27,040 nt of DNA from Lentzea sp. (GTDB lineage: Bacteria; Actinomycetota; Actinomycetes; Mycobacteriales; Pseudonocardiaceae): positions 1 to 27,040 of the forward strand of contig JASLAV010000030.1 in assembly GCA_030146905.1 (NCBI GenBank). Direction: 5' to 3'. This document shows, piece after piece, positions 1 to 7,137 of this stretch; within the stretch, counting starts at the first letter, position 1; the number at the start of each line of letters is the position of its first letter. The notes beneath the pieces were generated by a model that was not told the DNA's origin, did not search any database, and worked only from the letters and a program-made list of their open reading frames with translations. The translations under genes and the position numbers were made by a program.

Positions 1-2
1 AG

Positions 3-470
3 GCGCGCAACGTCGGCGCTCGGGTCGTCGGGCTGGCCGGTGGTGAGAAGCTCGGCCACGTCGTGGACAACGGTGCCGACGCCGCCATCGACTACACGCG
101 GGCGGACTGGGCCGACGGCCTCAAGGACATGACCGTCGTGCTCGACGGGGTCGGCGGCGAGGTCGGGGAGAAAGCACTCGGGACGCTGGGGCCCGGTGGC
201 AGGCACATCGTCTACGGCTGGGCATCCGGCGCGATGACGCAGATCAGCACGGCGGCGTTGTTCGCCAACAGTCTCACCGCGACCGTCGCGTTGGGACCGG
301 GGTTGATGCGGCGTGGTCTGCGTGCCCTCGAAGAGGAGTCACTGGCGGGGCTGGCGAGCGGGCGGTTCGTCCCGCTGGTCAACCCGCCGTTCGCGCTCAG
401 GGACGCCGCCAAGGCGCACGAGGCGCTGGAATCGCGTGCCACGGTCGGGAAGGTGGTGCTCAAGGCGTGA
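3..470 (+). CDS. Quinone oxidoreductase / zinc-type alcohol dehydrogenase family protein (3' part)
   Basis: The reading frame is open from the window edge, so the start lies outside. The visible 155 residues are the C-terminal half of a medium-chain dehydrogenase/reductase: a Rossmann-fold stretch (RVVGLAGGEKL, then GADAAIDY), the VLDGVGG motif, and the usual C-terminal segment ending DAAKAHEALESR-VGKVVLKA, where the family closes the NADPH-binding domain back onto the catalytic domain. Family members reduce quinones or enones with NADPH in the cytoplasm. The substrate cannot be inferred because the N-terminal catalytic domain is not in the window. A strong hairpin follows the stop codon directly, so this is the last gene of its transcript. 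Confidence 0.85.
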   Translation, partial: ARNVGARVVGLAGGEKLGHVVDNGADAAIDYTRADWADGLKDMTVVLDGVGGEVGEKALGTLGPGGRHIVYGWASGAMTQISTAALFANSLTATVALGPGLMRRGLRALEEESLAGLASGRFVPLVNPPFALRDAAKAHEALESRATVGKVVLKA

Positions 471-473
471 AGG

Positions 474-498
474 GGGGCCGTCCGAAGAGGACGGCCCC
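474..498. terminator. Bidirectional hairpin terminator
   Basis: A perfect 10-bp stem (GGGGCCGTCC pairing with GGACGGCCCC) closes a 5-nt loop. It lies between the stop of the oxidoreductase on the plus strand and the stop of the anti-sigma gene on the minus strand. Placement between convergent genes suggests it ends both transcripts. There is no long T tract, as is common in actinomycetes. Confidence 0.8.
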
Positions 499-506
499 TC
501 CCCCGC

Positions 507-1214
507 TCACGCCTGGACCGGTACCTCGACGAACTTCTTGCCCGCGAAGTTCTCGACCACCACCGACTTGACGTCCTTGGGGTCGACCAACGCGGAGCCG
601 TCCAGGTTCGTGCCCTCGGCGGCGCCCTTCTTGGACACCACCCAGGAGCCCGCCTCCTGGCGGCTGCCGTCCTTCGCCACGACGAAGATCCGGCACTTCT
701 CGCCTTCCGGGATACCGCTGATCGCCATGTTCGTCCGCACCCAGCCCGCGGCGGGGACGACCTTGACGGTCATCGACGCCTTGGTCGCCGGGTCGGTGAA
801 CGTGGCGAGCCTGGTGCCCGCCGGGTCCGGTGCCACCGTCGGGGTGGGAAGGGCCGTGTTCGCATCGGGCGAAGTGACCTTACCGACGAAGACTCCGGCG
901 CCCAGGACCACCGCGGCCACGACGGCCGCCGCGGCACCAAGCGCGAACTGACGGCGCCGGACGACGCCACCTCGTTCGGTGCGCACCTGGCGCAAGGTGC
1001 GCTGCAACAACAGGTCGCCGCCTTCCGGCGGCCCGTCCAGCATCGCCTCCGGCGGCACTTCGCCGAGGAAGGCCTCCATGTCGCGGAGTTCTGCGAGTTC
1101 ACGCGCGCAGTCGGGGCAGGACGTCAGGTGCTGGTCCATCTCGCGCACCTCCTGCTCGTCCAGTGCCCCGAGAACGTAGGCACCGAGCAGTTGCGGGTCG
1201 TGCTGCGTGGTCAT
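507..1214 (-). CDS. Zinc-finger transmembrane anti-sigma factor (RskA/RslA type)
   Basis: This 235-aa protein should bind and hold the ECF sigma factor encoded just upstream. The N-terminal domain has the zinc-binding anti-sigma motif H29-xxx-C33-xx-C36. A linker containing PPEAMLDGPP follows, then one transmembrane helix at about residues 90-110 preceded by RRR, then an extracytoplasmic RskA-like domain ending GSWVVSKKG...VVVENFAGKKFVEVPV. The ATG overlaps the sigma stop codon by 4 bp, so the two are translationally coupled, as expected for a sigma/anti-sigma pair. A release signal and protease cannot be read from the sequence. A paralogue that lacks the zinc domain lies 1.8 kb upstream on the same strand. 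Confidence 0.92.
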   Translation of the reverse strand: MTTQHDPQLLGAYVLGALDEQEVREMDQHLTSCPDCARELAELRDMEAFLGEVPPEAMLDGPPEGGDLLLQRTLRQVRTERGGVVRRRQFALGAAAAVVAAVVLGAGVFVGKVTSPDANTALPTPTVAPDPAGTRLATFTDPATKASMTVKVVPAAGWVRTNMAISGIPEGEKCRIFVVAKDGSRQEAGSWVVSKKGAAEGTNLDGSALVDPKDVKSVVVENFAGKKFVEVPVQA

Positions 1215-1762
1215 CCGGCCACCCCCTTCAGTGCGACCTTCTGACCGCCAAAGGTCTCCCTCAAGGCTCGCAACGCGTAATACGATCTCGATTTCACCGT
1301 GCCCGGTGGTACCCCGAGCGCCTCCGCCGCCTCCGTCACGCTGCGGCCGCGGAAGTAGATCTCCATCAGCACGTCGCGGTGGTCGGAGGAGAGCCTGTCG
1401 AGCGCCTCCAGCACCACCACCGAGTCGACCACCTGGTCGGCGTGGTCGCGTGCGATCGGTGGCGTCGTCGGAGACTCGGCCACCTCCTGTGGCCGCGCCG
1501 CCTTCGCGCGCACCCTGTCAGTGACGATGTTGCGCGCCACGGTCAACAGCCAGCCGCGCACCGATCCCTTGCCGTTCACGAGGGCGTCGGGGTGGCGCCA
1601 AGCTCGGACCAGGGTCTCCTGGACCACGTCCTCGGCAGCGGCCCGATCACCGGTCAACCGCGTCGCGTAGGCCAGCAGAGCCCGACCGTGCTCCTCGTAG
1701 AGCGATCGGATCAGCGCCTCGTCGGCCGCGGTCTCCCGTTTCCGGGAGAACAAAGCCGCCAT
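1211..1762 (-). CDS. ECF RNA polymerase sigma factor (SigL/SigK-like)
   Basis: This 183-aa protein has the two-domain ECF layout. Sigma-2 lies at about residues 22-86, with DRAAAEDVVQETLVRAWRHPD for core binding and GWLLTVARNIVTDRVR for -10 recognition and melting. Sigma-4 lies at about 118-170, with the helix-turn-helix SVTEAAEALGVPPGTVKSR. It directs RNA polymerase to a small regulon and is presumably inhibited by the overlapping anti-sigma gene. A TGAACC-N16-CGTGTG promoter lies 63 bp upstream of the start. This is the pattern described for mycobacterial SigL, so positive autoregulation is likely. Assignment to a SigL-like group rests on the promoter and the partner type, not on an alignment. 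Confidence 0.92.
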   Translation of the reverse strand: MAALFSRKRETAADEALIRSLYEEHGRALLAYATRLTGDRAAAEDVVQETLVRAWRHPDALVNGKGSVRGWLLTVARNIVTDRVRAKAARPQEVAESPTTPPIARDHADQVVDSVVVLEALDRLSSDHRDVLMEIYFRGRSVTEAAEALGVPPGTVKSRSYYALRALRETFGGQKVALKGVAG

Positions 1763-1824
1763 CCACCCACTCCTCCCCGCCCGCGAACACCTCTTGCGGG
1801 CGTCCTGTTCAAGACCTCAGCCGA

Positions 1825-1852
1825 CACACGAGCGGAGGCGGGCCTTGGTTCA
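1825..1852 (-). promoter_or_regulatory. SigL-type ECF promoter of the sigma/anti-sigma operon
   Basis: Read on the minus strand, TGAACC (1852-1847) is separated by 16 nt from CGTGTG (1830-1825). This matches the TGAACC / CGTgtc elements reported for Mycobacterium tuberculosis SigL. It lies between the DUF1996 stop and the sigma start, at the right distance for a short 5' UTR. Confidence 0.7.
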
Positions 1853-1879
1853 ACGAGAACTCGAAAGAACCGGGGCATG

Positions 1880-2800
1880 TTAGCGGGGCTGCGCGAGGTG
1901 CCGTGCCAGTTCGGCCATCAGCGCCTCCGGCATGACGTTGATGAACATCGCGTGGTCGGTCGCCGGATCGCGCAGCTCCTCCGGGAAGCTGTCGATCGCG
2001 AACGGCCGGCCGGCGGGGATGTCGTAGCCGACGGTGATGTGCAGCCGCGGGATCGGGAACGTCTTGGGCGGGCACGCGCCGCTCGCCAGCGGGAACACCA
2101 CGTGCGTGCGGTGCGAGGCGCTGTCTGTGTTGTTGCCGTCCCAGCAGCTGCCGAAGTCGTAGCTGCGCAACGTGGTCGCGTTCCCGCACAGCGGGTACTT
2201 CGCGGTGTAGCGGCCCGGCTTGTCGGAGCAGCCCCACCTGGCCCGCGTGTTCGGGCCGTAGCCGTTGGTGAACGCCGACGGGTCACCGGTGATCAGCCGC
2301 AGGAAGCGCGGCATCGGCAGCACGGCGCTCACCGGGCTGCCCTCGTACCGGATCTCCACGCTCCTCGGCTCGAGCACCTCGCCGGAGTTGCCGTGCAGGC
2401 CGCCGCCCTCGGCGTGCGCGTCCGGTCCCGTGCCGTCGGTCAGGCGCAGCGCCGGCCAGTAGTAGGTGGAGAGGTCGCCCTTCTCGCACGTGGTGGGCGC
2501 GGCGGCCAGGGAGTCGTTCGTCGACATCGCGTCGGCCGACTTGTTGCCCACGTACTCGTGCGTGTGGTGCGCGCCGAACCTGACGCCCGGCGACACGACG
2601 GGGTTGTCCGCGTTGAGGTGACGTCCGGCGTTGGTGCCGCAGCGGATGACGACGTTCGGCGTCTCCGGTTCCTGCAGCACCTGGTCGAGCTCGCTGACGT
2701 ACTGGTCGGCGCTCGACGTGCCGTACAGCACGACGGAGGCCACCAGCACCAAGACCGCGACCACCGCGACTGCGACGGTCATCGGTTTGTTCCGGACCAC
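1880..2800 (-). CDS. DUF1996 domain membrane-anchored or secreted protein
   Basis: This 306-aa protein has an N-terminal hydrophobic helix (about residues 7-27) that serves as a signal peptide or anchor. A DUF1996 domain fills most of the rest. Recognisable conserved segments are GAHHTHEYVGN (about 76-86), DLSTYYWPALR (109-119), SYDFGSCWDGNNTDSASHRT (213-232), then PRLHITVGYDIPAG and SFPEELRDPATDHAMFINVMP. The clustered His, Asp and Cys residues look like a metal or catalytic centre, but the biochemical role of the family is not known to me. In fungi and actinomycetes these proteins are typically extracellular. The start is GTG, and an ATG six codons in (2782) is an alternative. It lies between the headless anti-sigma paralogue and the sigma operon on the same strand, so it may belong to the same regulon. 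Confidence 0.85.
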   Translation of the reverse strand: MVRNKPMTVAVAVVAVLVLVASVVLYGTSSADQYVSELDQVLQEPETPNVVIRCGTNAGRHLNADNPVVSPGVRFGAHHTHEYVGNKSADAMSTNDSLAAAPTTCEKGDLSTYYWPALRLTDGTGPDAHAEGGGLHGNSGEVLEPRSVEIRYEGSPVSAVLPMPRFLRLITGDPSAFTNGYGPNTRARWGCSDKPGRYTAKYPLCGNATTLRSYDFGSCWDGNNTDSASHRTHVVFPLASGACPPKTFPIPRLHITVGYDIPAGRPFAIDSFPEELRDPATDHAMFINVMPEALMAELARHLAQPR

Positions 2801-2824
2801 GGCTACAGCTTGCCAATCGGGTCG

Positions 2825-2849
2825 TTGAGACGACAGGCGGCTGTCTCAA
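2825..2849. promoter_or_regulatory. Inverted repeat upstream of the DUF1996 gene
   Basis: TTGAGAC (2825-2831) and GTCTCAA (2843-2849) form a perfect 7-bp inverted repeat with an 11-nt centre, 25 bp upstream of the DUF1996 start. It could be an operator or an RNA hairpin in the leader. The rest of the 225-bp gap shows nothing I can name. Confidence 0.4.
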
Positions 2850-3025
2850 ATCGTCGGTCACCTTCGCCGGCGAGTGGCTCGCAGGCCGGTGAGCAGGTGC
2901 GACCCTCCGCCGCCGGGGCAACCCGCTCGACGTCTCCCACGCGCGGAACCGCCGCCGGGTTCAGGTACCCGGCGGCACAGCGTCTCACCAGGCGGGGGTC
3001 GCCGCCGATCCGGGCGCCCCGCGCG

Positions 3026-3556
3026 TCAGCTCGCCGTCACCAGCGGCAGGCGGTCGTGGTCCACCACGCTGACCCCCGCCACGTCGGCCGCCCGCACCAT
3101 CGCGGACCCCGACAGCGTCACCTCACCCGCGTGCGCCCTCCACGAGCCCGCGGTGAAGCTCTTCCCGTCCCTCGTGTGCACGACCAGCCAGCAGGCTTCC
3201 CCGTCCCGCACGCCGTCGACCGTGGCGACGAGCCTCAGACCGCCCTCGGTGTCCGTGACCCGCACGTCCATGTGCGCGCCCGCCGACGAGGTGCCCTGCA
3301 GGACAGCGTCGGCACCGCCCAGCCCCTGGCCCATCCAGACGCCACCGGCGAGCACGCCGGCGACCACGAAGGTCGCTGTCACGGCCGTGACGCGCGCTCG
3401 GCGGCGCACGGCCTGCTGTCTCTCGTCGCGGACCGTGCCCAGCGTGCGCTGGAGCAGGTGGTCGGCATTCGGGGGAGGCCCGTTCAGCGCGGCCTCCGGT
3501 GGCAGTTCTTCCATCAGCATGTCGTTCTCGTTCAACTCGTTGGTGCCCCAGGACAT
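3026..3556 (-). CDS. Anti-sigma-factor paralogue lacking the zinc-finger domain
   Basis: From the ATG at 3556 this is a 176-aa protein. It aligns with the anti-sigma factor at 507-1214 through the linker (PPEAALNGPP versus PPEAMLDGPP; LLQRTLGTVRDER versus LLQRTLRQVRTER). It shares the transmembrane helix after RRR, and the outer domain (GEACWLVVHTRDGKSFTAGSW versus GEKCRIFVVAKDGSRQEAGSW; GVSVVDHDRLPLV versus SVVVENFAGKKFVEV). The N-terminal HxxxCxxC sigma-binding domain is absent. The start is uncertain: the ATG has no clear ribosome binding site, and an in-frame GTG at 3622 lies only 4 nt past the -10 element and could start a leaderless message. It may act as a decoy, a sensor partner or a sigma-regulated effector, or it may be a decaying duplicate. 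The function is not established. Confidence 0.75.
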   Translation of the reverse strand: MSWGTNELNENDMLMEELPPEAALNGPPPNADHLLQRTLGTVRDERQQAVRRRARVTAVTATFVVAGVLAGGVWMGQGLGGADAVLQGTSSAGAHMDVRVTDTEGGLRLVATVDGVRDGEACWLVVHTRDGKSFTAGSWRAHAGEVTLSGSAMVRAADVAGVSVVDHDRLPLVTAS

Positions 3557-3626
3557 TCGGTGCCGTGCGCAGGCGTACGCGGTAATGGACACGGTCACCC
3601 CGCGCACAGCGGTGACCAACACCTTC

Positions 3627-3654
3627 AAAACGAGTCTGAGAGGAAGTTGGTTCA
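3627..3654 (-). promoter_or_regulatory. SigL-type ECF promoter of the anti-sigma paralogue
   Basis: On the minus strand TGAACC (3654-3649) is followed after 16 nt by CGTTTT (3632-3627). The -35 element and spacing are the same as at the sigma operon promoter (1825-1852), so the same sigma factor probably reads both. Confidence 0.65.
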
Positions 3655-3694
3655 ATCCGGATACATCGAGTTTTCGCGCACTTCCATCAGACGG

Positions 3695-3724
3695 TTGACC
3701 CGACGATCCCGCAGCTCCTAGGCT
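3695..3724 (+). promoter_or_regulatory. Promoter of the GntR-led sugar-acid operon
   Basis: TTGACC (3695-3700) and TAGGCT (3719-3724) are separated by 18 nt. Transcription starting about 7 nt downstream would begin at the ATG at 3732, so the message is probably leaderless. No ribosome binding site precedes that ATG. Confidence 0.6.
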
Positions 3725-3725
3725 C

Positions 3726-3742
3726 TCGTATATGATGTATGA
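3726..3742. promoter_or_regulatory. Putative GntR autoregulatory operator over the start codon
   Basis: This is a 17-bp imperfect palindrome, TCGTATATGATGTATGA, with 6 of 8 base pairs symmetric around 3734. It overlaps the expected transcription start and the ATG of the GntR gene, a position that suits repression by the operon's own regulator. The evidence is symmetry and position only. Confidence 0.4.
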
Positions 3743-4379
3743 CCGGCTGGCGGCACCTCCGGCATCGCGCACGGACTTCGTTCTGGAATCGATCAAAGAA
3801 GCGATTCTCAACGGAAAGCTGAAGCCCGGTCAGGCGCTCGTGGAAACGGATCTGGCTGCCGCGCTCAAGGTCTCCAAAACGCCGGTGCGCGAGGCGCTCA
3901 AGACCCTCACCGGGTCCGGGCTCGTCGTGATGAGCCCCTACAAGGGGGCGTCGGTCCGGACGGTCGACACCGCGATGGCCGCCTCCGTCTACGACGTGCG
4001 CCTGCTGGTGGAGCCGGAGGCGGTGCGCCGCGCGGTCCTGCTCGGCGCCGACTTCGGCGAGGCGGGGAAAGCGCTGGAGGACGTCGGCGACCTGGCGCAC
4101 CGCAGCCTGGCCAACCGCCGGTTCCACCGCGCGCTGTACGCCGGGTGCGGCAACCCGCTGATGGTCCAGATCCTCGACGGGCTGCGCGACCAGGCCGCGC
4201 TGATCACCGTCGCCGGGTGGGGCATCCGCCCGACGTGGGACGACGAGGCGGCCGAGCACCGCGCGATCCTCGCCGCCGCCGTCGAGGGCAGGGCCGATCT
4301 CGCGTTCGAGCTGCTGCGCGGCCACATCAAAGCGTTCGCCGACCGAGTGACCGAGGAGCTCCCCGATGTCGTTCGATGA
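3732..4379 (+). CDS. GntR-family transcriptional regulator, FCD (FadR) subfamily
   Basis: This is a 215-aa cytoplasmic DNA-binding protein. The winged helix-turn-helix covers about residues 12-75, with the typical GQALVETDLAAALKVSKTPVREAL segment. The C-terminal all-helical FCD ligand domain (about 85-210) has His residues in RFHRALYAGCGNP and AEHRAILAA that normally bind a metal and an organic-acid effector. It overlaps the downstream DapA-family gene by 14 bp and heads that operon. It is therefore probably the local repressor, released by a sugar acid or keto-acid intermediate. Two ATG codons in tandem start the gene, and the promoter spacing favours the first. Confidence 0.92.
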   Translation: MMYDRLAAPPASRTDFVLESIKEAILNGKLKPGQALVETDLAAALKVSKTPVREALKTLTGSGLVVMSPYKGASVRTVDTAMAASVYDVRLLVEPEAVRRAVLLGADFGEAGKALEDVGDLAHRSLANRRFHRALYAGCGNPLMVQILDGLRDQAALITVAGWGIRPTWDDEAAEHRAILAAAVEGRADLAFELLRGHIKAFADRVTEELPDVVR

Positions 4380-5271
4380 CCTCTCCGACCAGCTGGCGTC
4401 CGTCGTCGCGATCACCGTCACGCCGTTCGACGCGGACGGGGCGATAGACGAGAAGAGCTACGCCGCGGTCGTCGACCGGATGGTGGACGGCGGCGTCACC
4501 GTCGTCACGGCGAACGGCAACACCAGCGAGTTCTACACGCTGTCGGCCGCCGAGACCGAGCGCGCGCTGCGGATCACCGTGGACACCGCCGGCGACCGTG
4601 CCGCGGTCATCGCCGGTGTCGGGCACGACCTCACCACCGCCGTCGAGGCCGCGCGGTTCGCGGACAGGGCGGGTGCTCGCGGCATCATGATCCACCAGCC
4701 GGTGCACCCGTACGTGTCGCTGGAGGGGTGGGTCGACTACCACCGGGCCATCGCGTCCTCGGTGCCGGAGCTGAGCGTGGTCCCCTACGTCCGCTCCCCG
4801 CGGATCGGCGGCGCGCAGATCGCGGCGCTGGTGGACTCCTGCCCGAACGTCGTGGGCGTGAAGTACGCGGTGCCGGACCCGGTCCGGTTCGCCTCCGTCG
4901 CACGGGACGCGGGGCTGGAGCGGCTGACGTGGGTCGCGGGCCTCGCCGAGCTGTCGGCGCCGGGCTACTTCGCGGTCGGGGCCTCCGGGTTCACCTCGGG
5001 GCTCGCGAACGTGGCGCCACAGCTGCCGGCGCAGATGCTCGGCACCCTGCAGGCCGGCGAGTTCGGTGCGGCGATGGAGTTCTGGGAGTTCGTCCGCGGG
5101 TTCGAGGAGCTGCGGGCCGGCCAGGAGTCCGCGAACAACGTCTCCGTGGTGAAGGAGGCGCTGGCACAGCTCGGTCTGTGCCGCCGCGACGTGCGGCCGC
5201 CCGCGAGCGTGCTGGACGAGGCCGGTCGTTCCGCCGTCGGGGTGGTGCTGAACTCGTGGAGCCTGCTGTGA
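4366..5271 (+). CDS. Dihydrodipicolinate synthase (DapA/NanA) family lyase, probably acting on a 2-keto-3-deoxy sugar acid
   Basis: This 301-aa protein has a class I aldolase TIM-barrel fold. The Schiff-base lysine is K166 in NVVGVKYAVPD and the catalytic tyrosine is Y141 in VVPYVRS. The substrate-loop motif GNTSEFYTL (51-59) replaces the GTTGE seen in true DapA, which argues against lysine biosynthesis. Its start has a GAGGAG ribosome site 7 nt upstream, and its stop overlaps the start of an IlvD/Edd dehydratase. The pair resembles the E. coli YagE/YagF arrangement. The likely reaction is aldol cleavage or dehydration of a 2-keto-3-deoxy-pentonate or -hexonate made by the next enzyme. The exact substrate is open. 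Confidence 0.88.
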   Translation: MSFDDLSDQLASVVAITVTPFDADGAIDEKSYAAVVDRMVDGGVTVVTANGNTSEFYTLSAAETERALRITVDTAGDRAAVIAGVGHDLTTAVEAARFADRAGARGIMIHQPVHPYVSLEGWVDYHRAIASSVPELSVVPYVRSPRIGGAQIAALVDSCPNVVGVKYAVPDPVRFASVARDAGLERLTWVAGLAELSAPGYFAVGASGFTSGLANVAPQLPAQMLGTLQAGEFGAAMEFWEFVRGFEELRAGQESANNVSVVKEALAQLGLCRRDVRPPASVLDEAGRSAVGVVLNSWSLL

Positions 5272-6974
5272 GGTTGCGCAGCGGCGAGTGGTTCGACGGC
5301 GAGGGGCTGCGGGCGTTCTCGCACAACGCCCGGATGCGCCAGCTCGGCATGAACCCCTCCGAGCACCTCGGCAAGCCCGTCATCGCGATCCTGAACACGT
5401 GGAGCGGCATCAACCCGTGCCACATGCACCTGCGCGAACGGGCCCAGCAGGTCGAGCGCGGGGTGTGGCAGGCCGGCGGGTTCCCGCTGGAGTTCCCGGT
5501 GTCCACGCTGTCGGAGACGTTCCAGAAGCCGACGCCCATGCTGTACCGGAACATGCTGTCGATGGAGACGGAGGAGATCCTCCGCTCCTACCCGGTCGAC
5601 GGCTGCGTCCTGATGGGCGGCTGCGACAAGACCACACCCGCGTTGCTCATGGGCGCGGCCTCCGCCGGTCTGCCCGCGGTGTTCGTGCCGGCGGGGCCGA
5701 TGCTGCGCGGTCACTGGCGCGGCGAGAACCTCGCGTCCGGCACGGACATGTGGCGGTTCTGGGACGAGAAGCGGGCGGGGACGATCTCGTCCGGCGACTG
5801 GGCGGAGATCCAGTCCGGCCTGGCCCGCTCCCCCGGCACGTGCATGACCATGGGCACGGCGTCCACGATGACCGCGGCCGCCGAGGCGCTCGGGCTCACC
5901 CTGCCGGGGGCGTCGTCGATCCCGGCGGTCGACTCGGCGCACCACCGGATGGCGGCGGCGTCCGGTGCGCGGGCCGTCGAGATGGTGCGCGAAGGGCTGA
6001 CGATCGGTGACGTCCTGTCCCCGGAGGCCTACGAGGACGCGATCCGCACCGTGCTGGCGCTGGGCGGCTCGACGAACTCGTACATCCACCTGATCGCGAT
6101 GGCGGGGCGGTCGGGGATCGGGCTGACGCTGGACGACTTCGACAGGCTGTCCCGCGAGGTCCCCGTGCTGGCCTCCGTCCAGCCGGCGGGCTCGCACCTG
6201 ATGGAGGACTTCTACTACGCGGGCGGGCTGCGCGGGCTGCTGTCGCGGTTGCGGGAGTCGTTGCACCTGGACCGCGTCACGGTGACCGGGCGGACGTTCG
6301 GCGAGGACCTCGACGGGGCCGAGGTGCACGACTCCTCGGTGATCCGCTCCCAGGACGACCCGGTGTCGCCGGAGGGCGGACTCGCCGTGCTGCGGGGCAA
6401 CCTGGCCCCCGACGGCGCGGTGATCAAGTACGTGGCGGCCGATCCCGCGCTGTGGAGGCACACCGGGCCCGCCGTGGTCTTCCACGGCTACGAGGACCTG
6501 CGGGCGCGGATCAACTCACCGGACCTGCCGGTGACCCGCGACTCGGTGATCGTGCTGGCCGGTGGCGGGCCCAAGGGCGGGCCCGGCATGCCGGAGTACG
6601 GGATGCTGCCCATCCCGGACAAGCTGCTGCGCGAGGGTGTCCGCGACATGGTGCGCGTGTCGGACGCGCGGATGAGCGGCACCTCGTACGGCGCCTGCGT
6701 GCTGCACGTGGCACCGGAGGCGCACGTCGGCGGACCGCTGGCGCTGGTGCGCGACGGCGACCTCGTGACGCTGGACGTCGAGGCGCGGGTGCTGCGCGTG
6801 GAGGTCTCCGACGAGGAGATGGCACGGCGTGCGGCCGCGTGGACTCCGCCGCCGCCGATGTTCGAACGCGGGTACGGCGCCCTGTACTACGAGCACATCA
6901 CGCAGGCCGACAAGGGCTGCGACTTCGAGTTCCTGTCACGTCCCGGCCGCAACCCCGAACCCAACGCGCATTAG
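5268..6974 (+). CDS. IlvD/Edd-family sugar-acid dehydratase
   Basis: This 568-aa protein starts at GTG 5268, which overlaps the previous stop by 4 bp. The three cluster cysteines are C51 in INPCHMH, C119 in GGCDKTTP and C192 in GTCMTMGTAST. The catalytic serine region DARMSGTSYGAC lies at about 466-477, and the C-terminal GCDFEFL is conserved. The order and length fit the pentonate/hexonate dehydratases (L-arabinonate, D-xylonate) better than dihydroxyacid dehydratase for branched amino acids. It would convert an aldonic acid to a 2-keto-3-deoxy acid for the adjacent DapA-family enzyme. Its last codon, TAG, is completed by the first base of the MITE-like element, so the extreme C-terminus may have been changed by that insertion. 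Confidence 0.9.
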   Translation: MRLRSGEWFDGEGLRAFSHNARMRQLGMNPSEHLGKPVIAILNTWSGINPCHMHLRERAQQVERGVWQAGGFPLEFPVSTLSETFQKPTPMLYRNMLSMETEEILRSYPVDGCVLMGGCDKTTPALLMGAASAGLPAVFVPAGPMLRGHWRGENLASGTDMWRFWDEKRAGTISSGDWAEIQSGLARSPGTCMTMGTASTMTAAAEALGLTLPGASSIPAVDSAHHRMAAASGARAVEMVREGLTIGDVLSPEAYEDAIRTVLALGGSTNSYIHLIAMAGRSGIGLTLDDFDRLSREVPVLASVQPAGSHLMEDFYYAGGLRGLLSRLRESLHLDRVTVTGRTFGEDLDGAEVHDSSVIRSQDDPVSPEGGLAVLRGNLAPDGAVIKYVAADPALWRHTGPAVVFHGYEDLRARINSPDLPVTRDSVIVLAGGGPKGGPGMPEYGMLPIPDKLLREGVRDMVRVSDARMSGTSYGACVLHVAPEAHVGGPLALVRDGDLVTLDVEARVLRVEVSDEEMARRAAAWTPPPPMFERGYGALYYEHITQADKGCDFEFLSRPGRNPEPNAH

Positions 6975-7137
6975 GGCCTGTGCCGGAGCCTCGTTCGATG
7001 AGAGTCGAGCCTGAGGTTGGTTCCTGGCGGTGCGGCCGGATGGGCCGCGTACCGCTGTTGTACGTGGGCCGTCCGGCCGTGCCGTCAGGGGCCGCGTCGG
7101 GCCCGGCCATCGCGGACACGGGCTTCGGCACAGGCCC
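6974..7137. mobile_element. MITE-like 164-bp element with 17-bp terminal inverted repeats and TA target duplication
   Basis: The left end GGGCCTGTGCCGGAGCC (6974-6990) is the inverted copy of the right end GGCTTCGGCACAGGCCC (7121-7137), with 16 of 17 positions matching. The dinucleotide TA flanks both ends (6972-6973 and 7138-7139), as expected for IS5-type or IS630/Tc1-type transposition. Inside is a second long hairpin, 7033-7052 pairing with 7060-7079 around a 7-nt loop, with four mismatches in 20. There is no transposase frame. It occupies the whole gap between two convergent genes and supplies the third base of both stop codons. It could also act as a bidirectional terminator. Other copies cannot be checked from this window. 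Confidence 0.65.

Noticed and set aside
2803..2988. 61-codon minus-strand frame upstream of the DUF1996 gene
   Set aside because: No ribosome site, no family, and it overlaps the inverted repeat at 2825-2849. I consider the gap non-coding.
1163..3721. 852-codon open frame on the plus strand opposite the sigma, DUF1996 and anti-sigma genes
   Set aside because: Its protein is Arg/His/Val-rich low-complexity sequence without domains, typical of an antisense shadow in high-GC DNA. The minus-strand genes have clear families.
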